From the NCBI GenBank assembly GCA_964293155.1, contig CAXYYA010000048.1:1-24297 (forward strand): a DNA stretch of 24,297 bases. Direction: 5' to 3'. The notes below the pieces were generated by a model. That model saw only the letters and a program-made list of their open reading frames with translations, had not been told where the DNA came from and did not search any database. The position numbers and the translations under genes were made by a program. Source of the DNA: JAQVEB01 sp028698105 (GTDB lineage Bacteria > Bacteroidota > Bacteroidia > Bacteroidales > Dysgonomonadaceae). This document shows positions 15,058-21,975 of this stretch, in pieces; position 1 is the first letter of the stretch, and every line of letters begins with the position of its first letter.

Positions 15058-15882
15058 ATGCAATACAACCTGTTTTCATCCGATAAGTTTACGTTTTTCA
15101 GTCTCGGCAGCGGCAGTTGCGGAAATTGTTATTATTTGGGTAATTCGCATTACGGGATACTCATTGATGCCGGTATCGGCCCGCGCGTGATCAAGAAACG
15201 CCTTGCCGAATACGGGATTGATTATTCTTTCATACGCGCAATTTTGATCACCCACGACCACTACGATCACATAAAATCCGTAGGATATCTGGGTGAAAAA
15301 ATGCACATTCCCGTTTACGCTACGCGTGATGTGCATCGCGGCATTGCCAACTGTCCGTTGTTGCGACAGAACCTGAACGGATCGCGAAAGTACATCGAAA
15401 AAGGCGCGTCTTTTCAGATTGAGGATTTCAGGATCACGGCTTTCGATGTTCCGCACGACAGCAACGACAATTCCGGCTATTTCCTCGAGTTCGGCAACCA
15501 TAAATTGATGCTGGCCACGGATGTCGGACAAATTACAGATGATCTCAGAATGTTCATAAAAAAGGCCAATCACGTGGTAATCGAAAGCAATTATGATGAA
15601 GAAATGCTGCAAAACGGCCGTTATCCGTATTATTTAAAACAGCGCATCTGTTCCGGATCGGGACATTTGAGTAACCGCCAGACGGCTCAGTTTTTGGCCG
15701 AAAACTACTCCGAAAAAATTGCCAACATCTGGCTTTGCCATTTAAGCGGCGACAACAATCATCCCGATCTGGCTTACGAGACGGTAGCTGAACATCTTAC
15801 CCGAAAAGGCGTAAAAGTGGGCGAAGAAGTTATGTTGGCAGTCTTAAAGAGGAATGTATTGTCGGTGAAAATTGAATTTTGA
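15058..15882 (+). CDS. MBL-fold metallohydrolase, YycJ/WalJ-like
   Basis: A 274-aa cytosolic metallo-beta-lactamase-fold protein. The sequence begins with the family hallmark FFSLGSGSCGNCYYLG (13-28). The zinc-binding motif THDHYDH has His66, His68, Asp70 and His71, and further ligands are likely in LATDVGQ and WLCHLS. This arrangement matches the YycJ/WalJ branch, thought to act as a 5'-3' exonuclease-like enzyme; the substrate here is inferred. No earlier start fits, and the next Met is at residue 81, inside the domain. A promoter element 8 nt upstream implies an almost leaderless mRNA. An AT-rich hairpin follows the gene. Confidence 0.9.
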   Translation: MQYNLFSSDKFTFFSLGSGSCGNCYYLGNSHYGILIDAGIGPRVIKKRLAEYGIDYSFIRAILITHDHYDHIKSVGYLGEKMHIPVYATRDVHRGIANCPLLRQNLNGSRKYIEKGASFQIEDFRITAFDVPHDSNDNSGYFLEFGNHKLMLATDVGQITDDLRMFIKKANHVVIESNYDEEMLQNGRYPYYLKQRICSGSGHLSNRQTAQFLAENYSEKIANIWLCHLSGDNNHPDLAYETVAEHLTRKGVKVGEEVMLAVLKRNVLSVKIEF

Positions 15883-15895
15883 AACGCATTATACT

Positions 15896-15925
15896 TATCT
15901 GTTTCTTTGTCAAAAAGAAAAGATA
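15896..15925 (+). terminator. Possible weak hairpin terminator after the MBL-fold gene
   Basis: TATCT and TTTCTTT (15896-15900, 15902-15908) pair with AAAGAAA and AGATA (15914-15920, 15921-15925) with a one-base bulge and a 5-nt loop. The stem is AT-rich and the following TTAATTTTG is only partly a T-run, so termination is uncertain. Confidence 0.3.
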
Positions 15926-15928
15926 GCT

Positions 15929-15936
15929 TAATTTTG
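15929..15936 (+). promoter_or_regulatory. Candidate -7 promoter element for the glycosyltransferase cassette
   Basis: TAATTTTG matches TAnnTTTG fully, 99 nt upstream of the first glycosyltransferase ATG. It sits in AT-rich sequence, so chance is possible. It is the only full match I noticed in this gap. Confidence 0.35.
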
Positions 15937-16034
15937 TCTCTGTCACAAAGAAATACTCAAAAAACCTTTTGGAACAATAAACGGGAAAACTCACTGATTC
16001 AAAGCAACTAACAATAAATACTCGTCTAATTAAT

Positions 16035-16916
16035 ATGCCCCTCGCTCCCATTCTCCTTTTCACTTACAACCGCCCTTCGCACACGAAGAAAACGCTGGAC
16101 GCGTTGCTGAAAAATCCGTTAAGCCAGCAAAGTGAATTGTTTATTTTTTCGGATGGAGCAAAAGATGAAAGCGATAAACCCAAAGTTGAGGAATCGCGTA
16201 AAATTGCCCATTCCATCGCGGGTTTTGCCAAAATTTATCTGGTGGAAAATCAAGAAAACAAGGGATTGGCCAAAAACATCATCGAAGGTGTTTCACAAAT
16301 CATCGAAAAGTACGGAAAAGTGGTCGTACTGGAAGACGACCTGATCACTTCCCCCTGGTTTCTGACCTTTATGAACGAGGCGTTGGAGAAATTCGAGAAA
16401 GAAGAAAAAATAGGGCACGTTCACGGATATTGCTATCCCGATTTAAAGCTGCCGGAAAGCTTTCTGATCAAATGGGCCGGGAGTTGGGGTTGGGGCACAT
16501 GGAAACGGGCATGGAACCTGTTTAATCCCGACGGACAAGCTTTGCTGAATCAAATGGAACGTGAAAATCTGACCAAAACATTCGATTTTAACGGAAGATA
16601 CCCTTACACGCGCATGTTGCGCCGACAGATCCGCGGCGAAAACAATTCGTGGGCTATTCGCTGGAATGCGTCGTTGTTTCTGGCCGATAAGCTCTCGGTA
16701 AATGCCGGGCGTTCGCTCGTGCAAAACATCGGATTCGACGGAAGCGGTACGCACAGCGGTAACAAAGAAATTTACACCACTGCGTTATACGATAAAAAGC
16801 TCTCCACGGAAATTCCCGAAATAAGAGAAAACGTTGCTGCGCGGGCGGCTTTCGAGCATTATTACCGGAAAACCAACTCGTTTTGGGCAAAAGTAAAAAG
16901 GAGGCTAACGAAATGA
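16035..16916 (+). CDS. GT-A fold glycosyltransferase (GT2-like)
   Basis: This 293-aa protein begins with the nucleotide-sugar loop PILLFTYNRPSHTKKTL (5-21). It carries an acidic metal-binding motif VVLEDDLI with Glu100-Asp101-Asp102, the DXD equivalent. SWGWGTWKRAW near residue 155 is characteristic of a sugar-transferase subgroup common in Bacteroidota surface-glycan clusters. There is no membrane segment, so it should act on the cytoplasmic face of the inner membrane. It is the first gene of a four-gene unit, and its stop codon overlaps the start of the next gene (ATGA). The donor and acceptor sugars cannot be read from the sequence. Confidence 0.88.
   Translation: MPLAPILLFTYNRPSHTKKTLDALLKNPLSQQSELFIFSDGAKDESDKPKVEESRKIAHSIAGFAKIYLVENQENKGLAKNIIEGVSQIIEKYGKVVVLEDDLITSPWFLTFMNEALEKFEKEEKIGHVHGYCYPDLKLPESFLIKWAGSWGWGTWKRAWNLFNPDGQALLNQMERENLTKTFDFNGRYPYTRMLRRQIRGENNSWAIRWNASLFLADKLSVNAGRSLVQNIGFDGSGTHSGNKEIYTTALYDKKLSTEIPEIRENVAARAAFEHYYRKTNSFWAKVKRRLTK
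16899..16904 (+). promoter_or_regulatory. Shine-Dalgarno sequence for the GT4 glycosyltransferase
   Basis: AGGAGG, 8 nt before the ATG at 16913 and inside the end of the preceding gene. It selects this ATG over another in-frame ATG at 16883, and supports coupled translation. Confidence 0.65.
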
Positions 16917-18142
16917 ACATCCTTATTATCAGCACATCCGACATTCATGGCGGAGCGGCCATCGCCGCTTTCCGGTTAATGAACGCGTTGCGGGCGGAAG
17001 GGCAATACGCGAAAATGCTCGTTCGCGACAGACTATCGGATAACGAAAACGTGATCCAGATCGGCAGCGAATACAAAAATAAATGGAATTTTTATTGGGA
17101 ACGCGGGAACATCTTTCTAAAAAACCGTTTCTCACGTGAAAATTTGTTCGATATTTCCATTGCCAACACCGGGGTCTCTGTGACTGAAACGCCGGAATTC
17201 AAACAGGCAGATGTTATTCACCTCCACTGGATCAATCAGGGAATGTTATCGGCAAGCGAGATCGGGAATATCCTTGCCTCCGGCAAAAAAGTGGTGTGGA
17301 CCATGCACGATATGTGGGCATTCACCGGTATCTGCCACCACGCCGGCGTTTGCCGCAACTACGAACGGGAGTGCGGCTCGTGCCCGTATCTGATCTCGGC
17401 TTCGCCTGACGATCTCTCTCACGCGGTATTTTTGCAAAAAAAATCGGCTTACGCGAACGGAAAAATCACTTTCGTAGCGTGCAGCCAGTGGCTCGGGCAA
17501 CTGGCCGCAAACAGCCCGTTGACGGACGGCCACACGGTTGTTTCTGTCCCCAATCCCATCAACACGGGGACGTATCGCCCGAAAGACAAGATGCAGGCGC
17601 GCAAAACGTTGGGTTTGCCGGCCGATAAGAAAATCGTATTGTTCGCCGCCGTGAAAGCGTCGGATAAACGCAAGGGAATGGACTATCTCACAGAAGCTTC
17701 GCGGCTCATGGAGCAGCGCGCCGATGACATCCTTTTCCTTATCGCGGGAAATAACGGCGAGGAAATGGAGCGGCAGCTTTCGTTGCCGGCGCGCAGCGCA
17801 GGATATGTTTCGGCAGAAAAAATGCCCGATCTGTACAACGCTGCCGATGTGTTTGTTACACCATCGCTGCAGGAAAACCTGCCGAACACCATCATGGAAG
17901 CCATGGCGTGCGGAACGCCGTGCGTGGGATTTAACATCGGCGGGATTCCCGAAATGATCGAACATGGTAAAACGGGCTACGTGGCGGAATATAAAAATGC
18001 CCGGGATTTGGCGAACGGCCTTGTGTGGACGTTATTTGTGGCCGATTCCGAAACGCTTTCGGCTAACGCGCGCGAAAAGGCGGCAACAAATTATGCCGAA
18101 AACCGGATTGTGAAACAATACCTGGAAATTTATGCAGAATAA
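16913..18142 (+). CDS. Glycosyltransferase family 4 (GT-B)
   Basis: A 409-aa retaining glycosyltransferase. The N-terminal domain opens with ILIISTSDIHGGAAIAAFRL, whose glycine-rich loop binds the acceptor side. The cysteine-bearing segment after HDMWAFTGICHHAGVC recurs in this subgroup. The C-terminal donor domain has the EX7E-type motif around PNTIMEAMACGTPCVGF and GGIPEMIEHGKTGYV. The start at 16913 is chosen because AGGAGG lies 8 nt upstream and the glycine-rich loop follows directly; the ATG overlaps the previous stop codon. The next gene begins inside its last 11 nt. It is probably cytosolic and membrane-associated, adding one sugar to a surface glycan. Confidence 0.93.
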   Translation: MNILIISTSDIHGGAAIAAFRLMNALRAEGQYAKMLVRDRLSDNENVIQIGSEYKNKWNFYWERGNIFLKNRFSRENLFDISIANTGVSVTETPEFKQADVIHLHWINQGMLSASEIGNILASGKKVVWTMHDMWAFTGICHHAGVCRNYERECGSCPYLISASPDDLSHAVFLQKKSAYANGKITFVACSQWLGQLAANSPLTDGHTVVSVPNPINTGTYRPKDKMQARKTLGLPADKKIVLFAAVKASDKRKGMDYLTEASRLMEQRADDILFLIAGNNGEEMERQLSLPARSAGYVSAEKMPDLYNAADVFVTPSLQENLPNTIMEAMACGTPCVGFNIGGIPEMIEHGKTGYVAEYKNARDLANGLVWTLFVADSETLSANAREKAATNYAENRIVKQYLEIYAE

Positions 18143-18857
18143 AATCGGCAACATAACCGACGAAGCGCACTGGGAAGCGTATTGGAAGAATTACCGGTTT
18201 GATGAGATACCGGGCAAGGTAGTTTTTGAGAAATACATGATCAAGCTCAGCCGCGGCAACAATTTTATCGAAATAGGCGGTTTTCCGGGTATTTTCGCCG
18301 CGTATTTCTACAAACGCGGCATCAAAGATGTTACCATTCTCGATTTCCACATGAACGACAGCATCGTTCGGAAACTGGAGGAGAAAAACAGCCTGCCGAA
18401 AAACACCATTCAATGTATTCAGACCGATTTTTTGAATTTTACTACCGAAAAAAAGTACGACGTTGTTTTTTCATCGGGATTTATCGAACATTTTGATAAT
18501 ACGGAAGATATAATCCGGCGGCACATCAATCTGATGTCGAAAAACGGGCAATTACTGATCCTGATCCCTAATTTTTTAGGATTGAACGGAAAAATTCAAC
18601 AAAAATACGATAAAGCCAACCTCGACGCCCACAACCTGAAAGCAATGGAGATCAAACGCTTGAAACGCATCATGGAATCGTATGGTTTTTACGACCTCTC
18701 GGTGGAATATATCGGCAAACCCATGCTTTGGCTTGAGCCGAAACCGGAGAACAACAGCAGGCGGAAACTTGTTAAGCTGATGAGCTACGCCGTTAAACTC
18801 GTCCCGATAAAAGGGCGGTTATTATCGCCGTTTATTGCCATTTACGCACGAAAATGA
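18132..18857 (+). CDS. Class I SAM-dependent methyltransferase
   Basis: The 241-aa protein has a Rossmann SAM-binding domain. Motif I is NFIEIGGFPGIFAAYF (glycine loop at 47-53), followed by an acidic residue at the end of beta2 (Asp71 in TILDF). The motif IV region is DVVFSSGFIEHF (110-121) and the post-motif LLILIPNFLG. It resembles methyltransferases found among glycan-synthesis genes. Its start overlaps the GT4 gene by 11 nt and its end overlaps the next glycosyltransferase by 4 nt. It may methylate a sugar of the same glycan, for instance as a capping step; that role is inferred from context only. Confidence 0.88.
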   Translation: MQNKIGNITDEAHWEAYWKNYRFDEIPGKVVFEKYMIKLSRGNNFIEIGGFPGIFAAYFYKRGIKDVTILDFHMNDSIVRKLEEKNSLPKNTIQCIQTDFLNFTTEKKYDVVFSSGFIEHFDNTEDIIRRHINLMSKNGQLLILIPNFLGLNGKIQQKYDKANLDAHNLKAMEIKRLKRIMESYGFYDLSVEYIGKPMLWLEPKPENNSRRKLVKLMSYAVKLVPIKGRLLSPFIAIYARK

Positions 18858-19591
18858 AATCGTTATCCGTCATAACCGTTACCTACAACGCCGAACGAAC
18901 GTTGGAACGAACGCTGAAAAGTGTGCGCGAACAAACGTATCCGCACATCGAGCACATTGTTGTGGATGGAAAATCGAAGGACGGGACGGTTGCCCTTATC
19001 CGGAAGTATGAACGCGACACCTTGAAATGGGTCAGCGAACCCGACAACGGACTGTATGACGCCATGAACAAAGCCGCGCAGCGCGCCGAAGGCGATTATC
19101 TGTGCTTTCTGAATGCCGGCGATGCATTTTTCGATGCGCAAATGGTGGAGAAAATGATGCGATCGTTTTCCGAAAGCGAATTCCCCGATATTCTTTACGG
19201 CGAAACCGCCATTGTAGATGACGAAGGAAAATTCCTCCACATGCGCCGCCTGAAAGCGCCCGAAGCGCTTTCATGGAAAAGCTTCCGGCAAGGAATGTTG
19301 GTGTGTCATCAGGCATTTATCGTGAAACGCACGCTCTTTGAGCCGTATGACTTGCAGTATCGTTTTTCGTCCGATTTCGATTGGTCAATTCGCATGATGA
19401 AAAAAGCAACATCCATTTACAACACACACCTCACGCTCATCAATTACCTGAACGAGGGCATGACCACCGCCAACCGGAAAGCTTCGCTTAAGGAGCGCTA
19501 CCGGATTATGGCGAAATATTACGGCGAGGCATCCACTTTTTTGCACCACATCTGGTTTGCGGTGAGGGCAGTAACAAAACCGGAGAAATAA
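18854..19591 (+). CDS. Glycosyltransferase family 2 (WcaA/WcaE-like)
   Basis: This 245-aa inverting GT-A enzyme shows LSVITVTYNAERTLERTLKS at the start, VVDGKSKDGT (37-45) for nucleotide binding, the SEPDNGLYDAMNKA segment (61-74) and a metal-binding NAGD (Asp90). QGMLVCHQAFIVKR and a late FSSDFDW box complete the pattern of colanic-acid-type GT2 enzymes. The ATG overlaps the methyltransferase stop by 4 nt. It is the last gene of the cassette, followed by a repeat element and the convergent trxA. No flippase, polymerase or ligase gene is seen next to it. Confidence 0.92.
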   Translation: MKSLSVITVTYNAERTLERTLKSVREQTYPHIEHIVVDGKSKDGTVALIRKYERDTLKWVSEPDNGLYDAMNKAAQRAEGDYLCFLNAGDAFFDAQMVEKMMRSFSESEFPDILYGETAIVDDEGKFLHMRRLKAPEALSWKSFRQGMLVCHQAFIVKRTLFEPYDLQYRFSSDFDWSIRMMKKATSIYNTHLTLINYLNEGMTTANRKASLKERYRIMAKYYGEASTFLHHIWFAVRAVTKPEK

Positions 19592-19596
19592 TTTAC

Positions 19597-19818
19597 TGCC
19601 ATTCCGAATGCAGTGAAGAGACTAAAAAGATTTCTCGCTGTGCTACCGATAACCTATTTTGATAAATATCTGATTTTGAGTTATTATAGATTTCTATCTT
19701 CGTTCGAAATGACAACCGCAGGTAGTTGGGCTTCAGGTCAGTTGTCATGTTGGAGCAAAGCGGAAATCCCGATTATCGGGGCCGACGTAAGGAGGCATCC
19801 ATTTAATTCGGAATGACA
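19597..19818. repeat. Composite REP/MITE-like element with inverted ends
   Basis: The ends pair: TGCCATTCCGAAT (19597-19609) against ATTCGGAATGACA (19806-19818), 12 of 13 positions. Internal copies of the same end motif occur at about 19697-19714 (TTCGTTCGAAATGACA) and 19744-19758 (TGTCATGTTGGAGC), so two elements seem joined back to back. A short palindrome CCCGATTATCGGG lies at 19768-19780. The end motif matches the inner repeats of the element at 3272-3430. It fills most of the 253-nt space between the convergent GT2 and trxA genes; no gene is present there. Confidence 0.65.
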
Positions 19819-19844
19819 AGAAAAGAGAAAGCCTCGTTACAGTT

Positions 19845-20141
19845 TCAACTAAACGACAACAAGGTGTTTTTCAAAGCCGCTTTATCCATCCCGCCGGGAT
19901 GTTTCCAAACGACATTCCCTTTTTTGAAGATCATAAGCGTAGGAACCGCCCGGATACCATACCTGGCAGCTACAGCCTGATTTTTGTCCACATCTATTTT
20001 AAGCACGCGCGCTTTTCCCTGTACTTCTTTGCCGATAGCTTCGATATAGGGCGCCATGGCTTTACATGGCCCGCACCATGTTGCGTAAAAATCCACTAAA
20101 ACGGGTATATCGGAATTGATGATGTCTTTAAATTTTTGCAT
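19845..20141 (-). CDS. trxA: Thioredoxin
   Basis: A 98-aa cytosolic dithiol-disulfide oxidoreductase, slightly shorter than E. coli TrxA (109 aa). The active site WCGPC is at residues 22-26 within DFYATWCGPCKAMAP. The cis-proline Pro67 in RAVPTLMIF and the C-terminal GGMDKAAL helix complete the fold. There is no signal peptide, so it should be cytosolic. It lies 114 nt downstream of the DUF6146-type lipoprotein gene on the same strand and may have its own promoter in that AT-rich gap; I could not pick a convincing element. Confidence 0.96.
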   Translation of the reverse strand: MQKFKDIINSDIPVLVDFYATWCGPCKAMAPYIEAIGKEVQGKARVLKIDVDKNQAVAARYGIRAVPTLMIFKKGNVVWKHPGGMDKAALKNTLLSFS

Positions 20142-20255
20142 GATTATTTATAATTATTCTTGTTTAAATTATGAAATATACACAATGGCGATATGCAAAT
20201 TTTGTTCCAAAATAAAAAACTGTTACGCTTTTAATGCAAAAATGATAAAAACAGA

Positions 20256-20672
20256 TCAAAAAACCACCCCTGCAGGACGATTAGGCAAGATGGGGATACG
20301 CAACACACGTTCTACATATTGAAAATAATAAAACAATTTGTGGTTCAATTCAAAACCATAATCCACTCCGGGTTCATATCCGACTATGGGTTCAAAAAAA
20401 GACCCTCGTCGGGAGTGCGCAGCCAGATAATTCCATTGATTCACATATTGTTGATTCCATCCCTCATAATATCCCTGAGATTGGTACAGAGCGGGGGAAT
20501 CATGAAGCAGGTACCAGCTTTCAAAGTGCGGGTCAAATACAACCAGCTCATATTCGGTGGAATCTTGTTGCACGGCTTCATTAGCGTTCGGTTCAATTTT
20601 AACCGCATTTTTGGGCCCCGAACAACTTGCTATAAAAACTGCAAGGACGATTAAAAGAACTACTTTTTTCAT
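20256..20672 (-). CDS. DUF6146-like lipoprotein
   Basis: A 138-aa protein of unknown function. Residues 1-17 form a lipoprotein signal with lipobox FIASC (Cys17). A charged linker follows, and then a compact aromatic-rich domain with ELVVFDPHFESWYL, YYEGWNQQYVNQWNY and NHKLFYYFQYVERVL. This matches my memory of the Bacteroidota family DUF6146, in which such Trp/Tyr-rich segments recur. It should be anchored in the envelope. It precedes trxA on the same strand. The 316-nt gap on its other side contains a plus-strand promoter candidate. Confidence 0.8.
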   Translation of the reverse strand: MKKVVLLIVLAVFIASCSGPKNAVKIEPNANEAVQQDSTEYELVVFDPHFESWYLLHDSPALYQSQGYYEGWNQQYVNQWNYLAAHSRRGSFFEPIVGYEPGVDYGFELNHKLFYYFQYVERVLRIPILPNRPAGVVF

Positions 20673-20773
20673 TGTGTTTATATTTTATTTATTAAACAGC
20701 AGCAGTTTACAAATTGTTTCACGATACTGAATAATCTCATGAATTCTCTGTTACGTTTTATTCAAAAAAAACC

Positions 20774-20782
20774 TATATTTGC
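20774..20782 (+). promoter_or_regulatory. -7 promoter element of a candidate small RNA or long leader
   Basis: TATATTTGC fully matches TAnnTTTG plus the trailing C. It reads rightward, but the next annotated ATG is 207 nt downstream. The transcript would start near 20788. Confidence 0.55.
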
Positions 20783-20787
20783 AAAGC

Positions 20788-20962
20788 GCGAACAAATTTG
20801 GACGATTACAGTACGCAACCGTCAGACACTCCGTCTCCGGAAACAATGTAATCTACGTTTAAAAATTCATTTGCCAGTGATTTTTTTGATTTTCTGAAAA
20901 TGAATTATTTACTTAGAGATGTAGTATATTGCGAGCAGGAGTAGGATTAACGGCTCCTTTTT
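20788..20962 (+). ncRNA. Candidate structured small RNA or 5' leader
   Basis: This stretch has no sensible reading frame. Downstream of the promoter at 20774 it contains a nested hairpin. GATTACA (20804-20810) pairs with TGTAATC (20847-20853). Inside it CCG (20819-20821) pairs with CGG (20838-20840), and AGAC (20824-20827) pairs with GTCT (20833-20836) around ACTCC. The interval ends near a weak terminator-like hairpin, AGGAG (20937-20941) with CTCCT (20954-20958), followed by TTTT. It could be an independent small RNA of about 175 nt or the long leader of the 137-aa gene starting at 20989. I do not recognise it as 6S, tmRNA, RNase P or a known riboswitch. Confidence 0.3.
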
Positions 20963-20988
20963 ACAAAATTCTTTAATAAGAAAATGTT

Positions 20989-21402
20989 ATGAAGGAAAAG
21001 TACGTGTATTTTATTTTTTATCTATTGTTTGCTACTGTTGGAGGGATTCTTTTTTTCTTTTTATTCAACGATGTCGCCACCAGACAAAAACAATATGATA
21101 TTGTAGAGAACGAGTCTGAAATTCAAGGGGTAATTTTAAAATTATTCAATGAGCATGGGCATTCTTTTATTGTATTAACTAACAATAAAAAAATACTTAT
21201 TCCAATTTCCAGTAATTTTATGTATGACCCTGATGGTTTCGTAAGTATAGCGTTAACAGGAGATTCAATCATAAAGCAGGCTAATAATGATACCATTTAC
21301 ATAGTTAAGGATAATAAAAAATATCTATTTGAACTAGGGACGGCTATTAATACGTCTTATGCAAGAAAAGATAGGATAAAAGTTTTTCCAGCAAAAAGAT
21401 GA
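20989..21402 (+). CDS. Small membrane-anchored protein of unknown function
   Basis: I do not recognise this 137-aa protein. Residues 5-26 form a single hydrophobic helix (YVYFIFYLLFATVGGILFFFLF). The soluble remainder is rich in beta-type sequence (EIQGVILKLFNEHGHSFIVLTNNKKILIP), as in small OB-like or ligand-binding domains, and ends in a basic tail. With the N-terminal side in the cytoplasm the domain would be periplasmic. It is AT-rich, clearly more so than the neighbouring RNA methyltransferase gene, which hints at a different origin. The TrmH-family gene starts 27 nt downstream. The upstream leader contains the structured region described separately. Confidence 0.7.
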   Translation: MKEKYVYFIFYLLFATVGGILFFFLFNDVATRQKQYDIVENESEIQGVILKLFNEHGHSFIVLTNNKKILIPISSNFMYDPDGFVSIALTGDSIIKQANNDTIYIVKDNKKYLFELGTAINTSYARKDRIKVFPAKR

Positions 21403-21429
21403 AAACAATTGTCAATAAGGTTAAGTGAA

Positions 21430-21963
21430 ATGAACAGACGTAAACTTAACGTAGAAGAACTCAACCGCATCAGCATCGAAGAGTTTCAGGAAGCGGATAA
21501 AATACCGCTTGTGGTGGTGCTCGATAACGTGCGAAGCCAACACAACATCGGGTCGGTTTTTCGCACGGGCGACGCGTTTCGGGTAGAGGAAATCATTCTT
21601 TGCGGCATAACCGCCACGCCACCCAATGCCGAAATCCACAAAACCGCCCTCGGCGCGGAAGACTCGATGAAATGGGGCTATTTAGACAAAACATTGACGG
21701 CAGTTAACGAACTGAAAGCCGACGGCTACACCGTTTTTGCCATCGAACAAACCGAAAACAGCTTATCGTTAGAGACGTTGCAATTAGATAAGAGCAAAAA
21801 ATACGCCGTCGTTCTCGGGCACGAAGTGCACGGCGTGCAACAAGCCGTTATTGACGCTTCAGACGGATGCATCGAAATTCCGCAATTCGGAACCAAACAC
21901 TCGCTCAACGTATCGGTTACGGCGGGGATCGTGATTTGGGATTTTTTTAAGGGGTTAAAATAG
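21430..21963 (+). CDS. TrmH/SpoU-family RNA 2'-O-ribose methyltransferase
   Basis: This 177-aa SPOUT-fold enzyme methylates a ribose 2'-OH of tRNA or rRNA using SAM. The three family motifs are clear: LDNVRSQHNIGSVFRTGDAF (motif 1, with the catalytic Arg), VLGHEVHGV (motif 2) and IEIPQFGTKHSLNVSVTAGI (motif 3), which form the trefoil-knot SAM pocket. I chose ATG at 21430; the frame is open from a TTG seven codons earlier, but nothing favours that. Its length fits a minimal member without an extra RNA-binding domain, so the target nucleotide is not predictable. The S41 peptidase gene follows after 12 nt. Confidence 0.93.
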   Translation: MNRRKLNVEELNRISIEEFQEADKIPLVVVLDNVRSQHNIGSVFRTGDAFRVEEIILCGITATPPNAEIHKTALGAEDSMKWGYLDKTLTAVNELKADGYTVFAIEQTENSLSLETLQLDKSKKYAVVLGHEVHGVQQAVIDASDGCIEIPQFGTKHSLNVSVTAGIVIWDFFKGLK

Positions 21964-21975
21964 GACATTGAAAAA

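Noticed and set aside
16883..16912. Upstream ATG adding 10 residues to the GT4 glycosyltransferase
   Set aside because: The Shine-Dalgarno site at 16899-16904 lies downstream of it and is correctly spaced for the ATG at 16913, which also overlaps the previous stop.
17246..17965. Minus-strand open frame of 239 codons antisense to the GT4 gene
   Set aside because: It is a GC-driven shadow of a well-supported coding region with no protein-like motif.
20788..20962. 6S RNA or tmRNA
   Set aside because: The ends do not pair into the long 6S-type rod, and there is no tRNA-like Ala acceptor or tag-encoding frame.
21409..21429. TTG start seven codons upstream of the TrmH-family gene
   Set aside because: An ATG at 21430 is available and the extra residues have no support.
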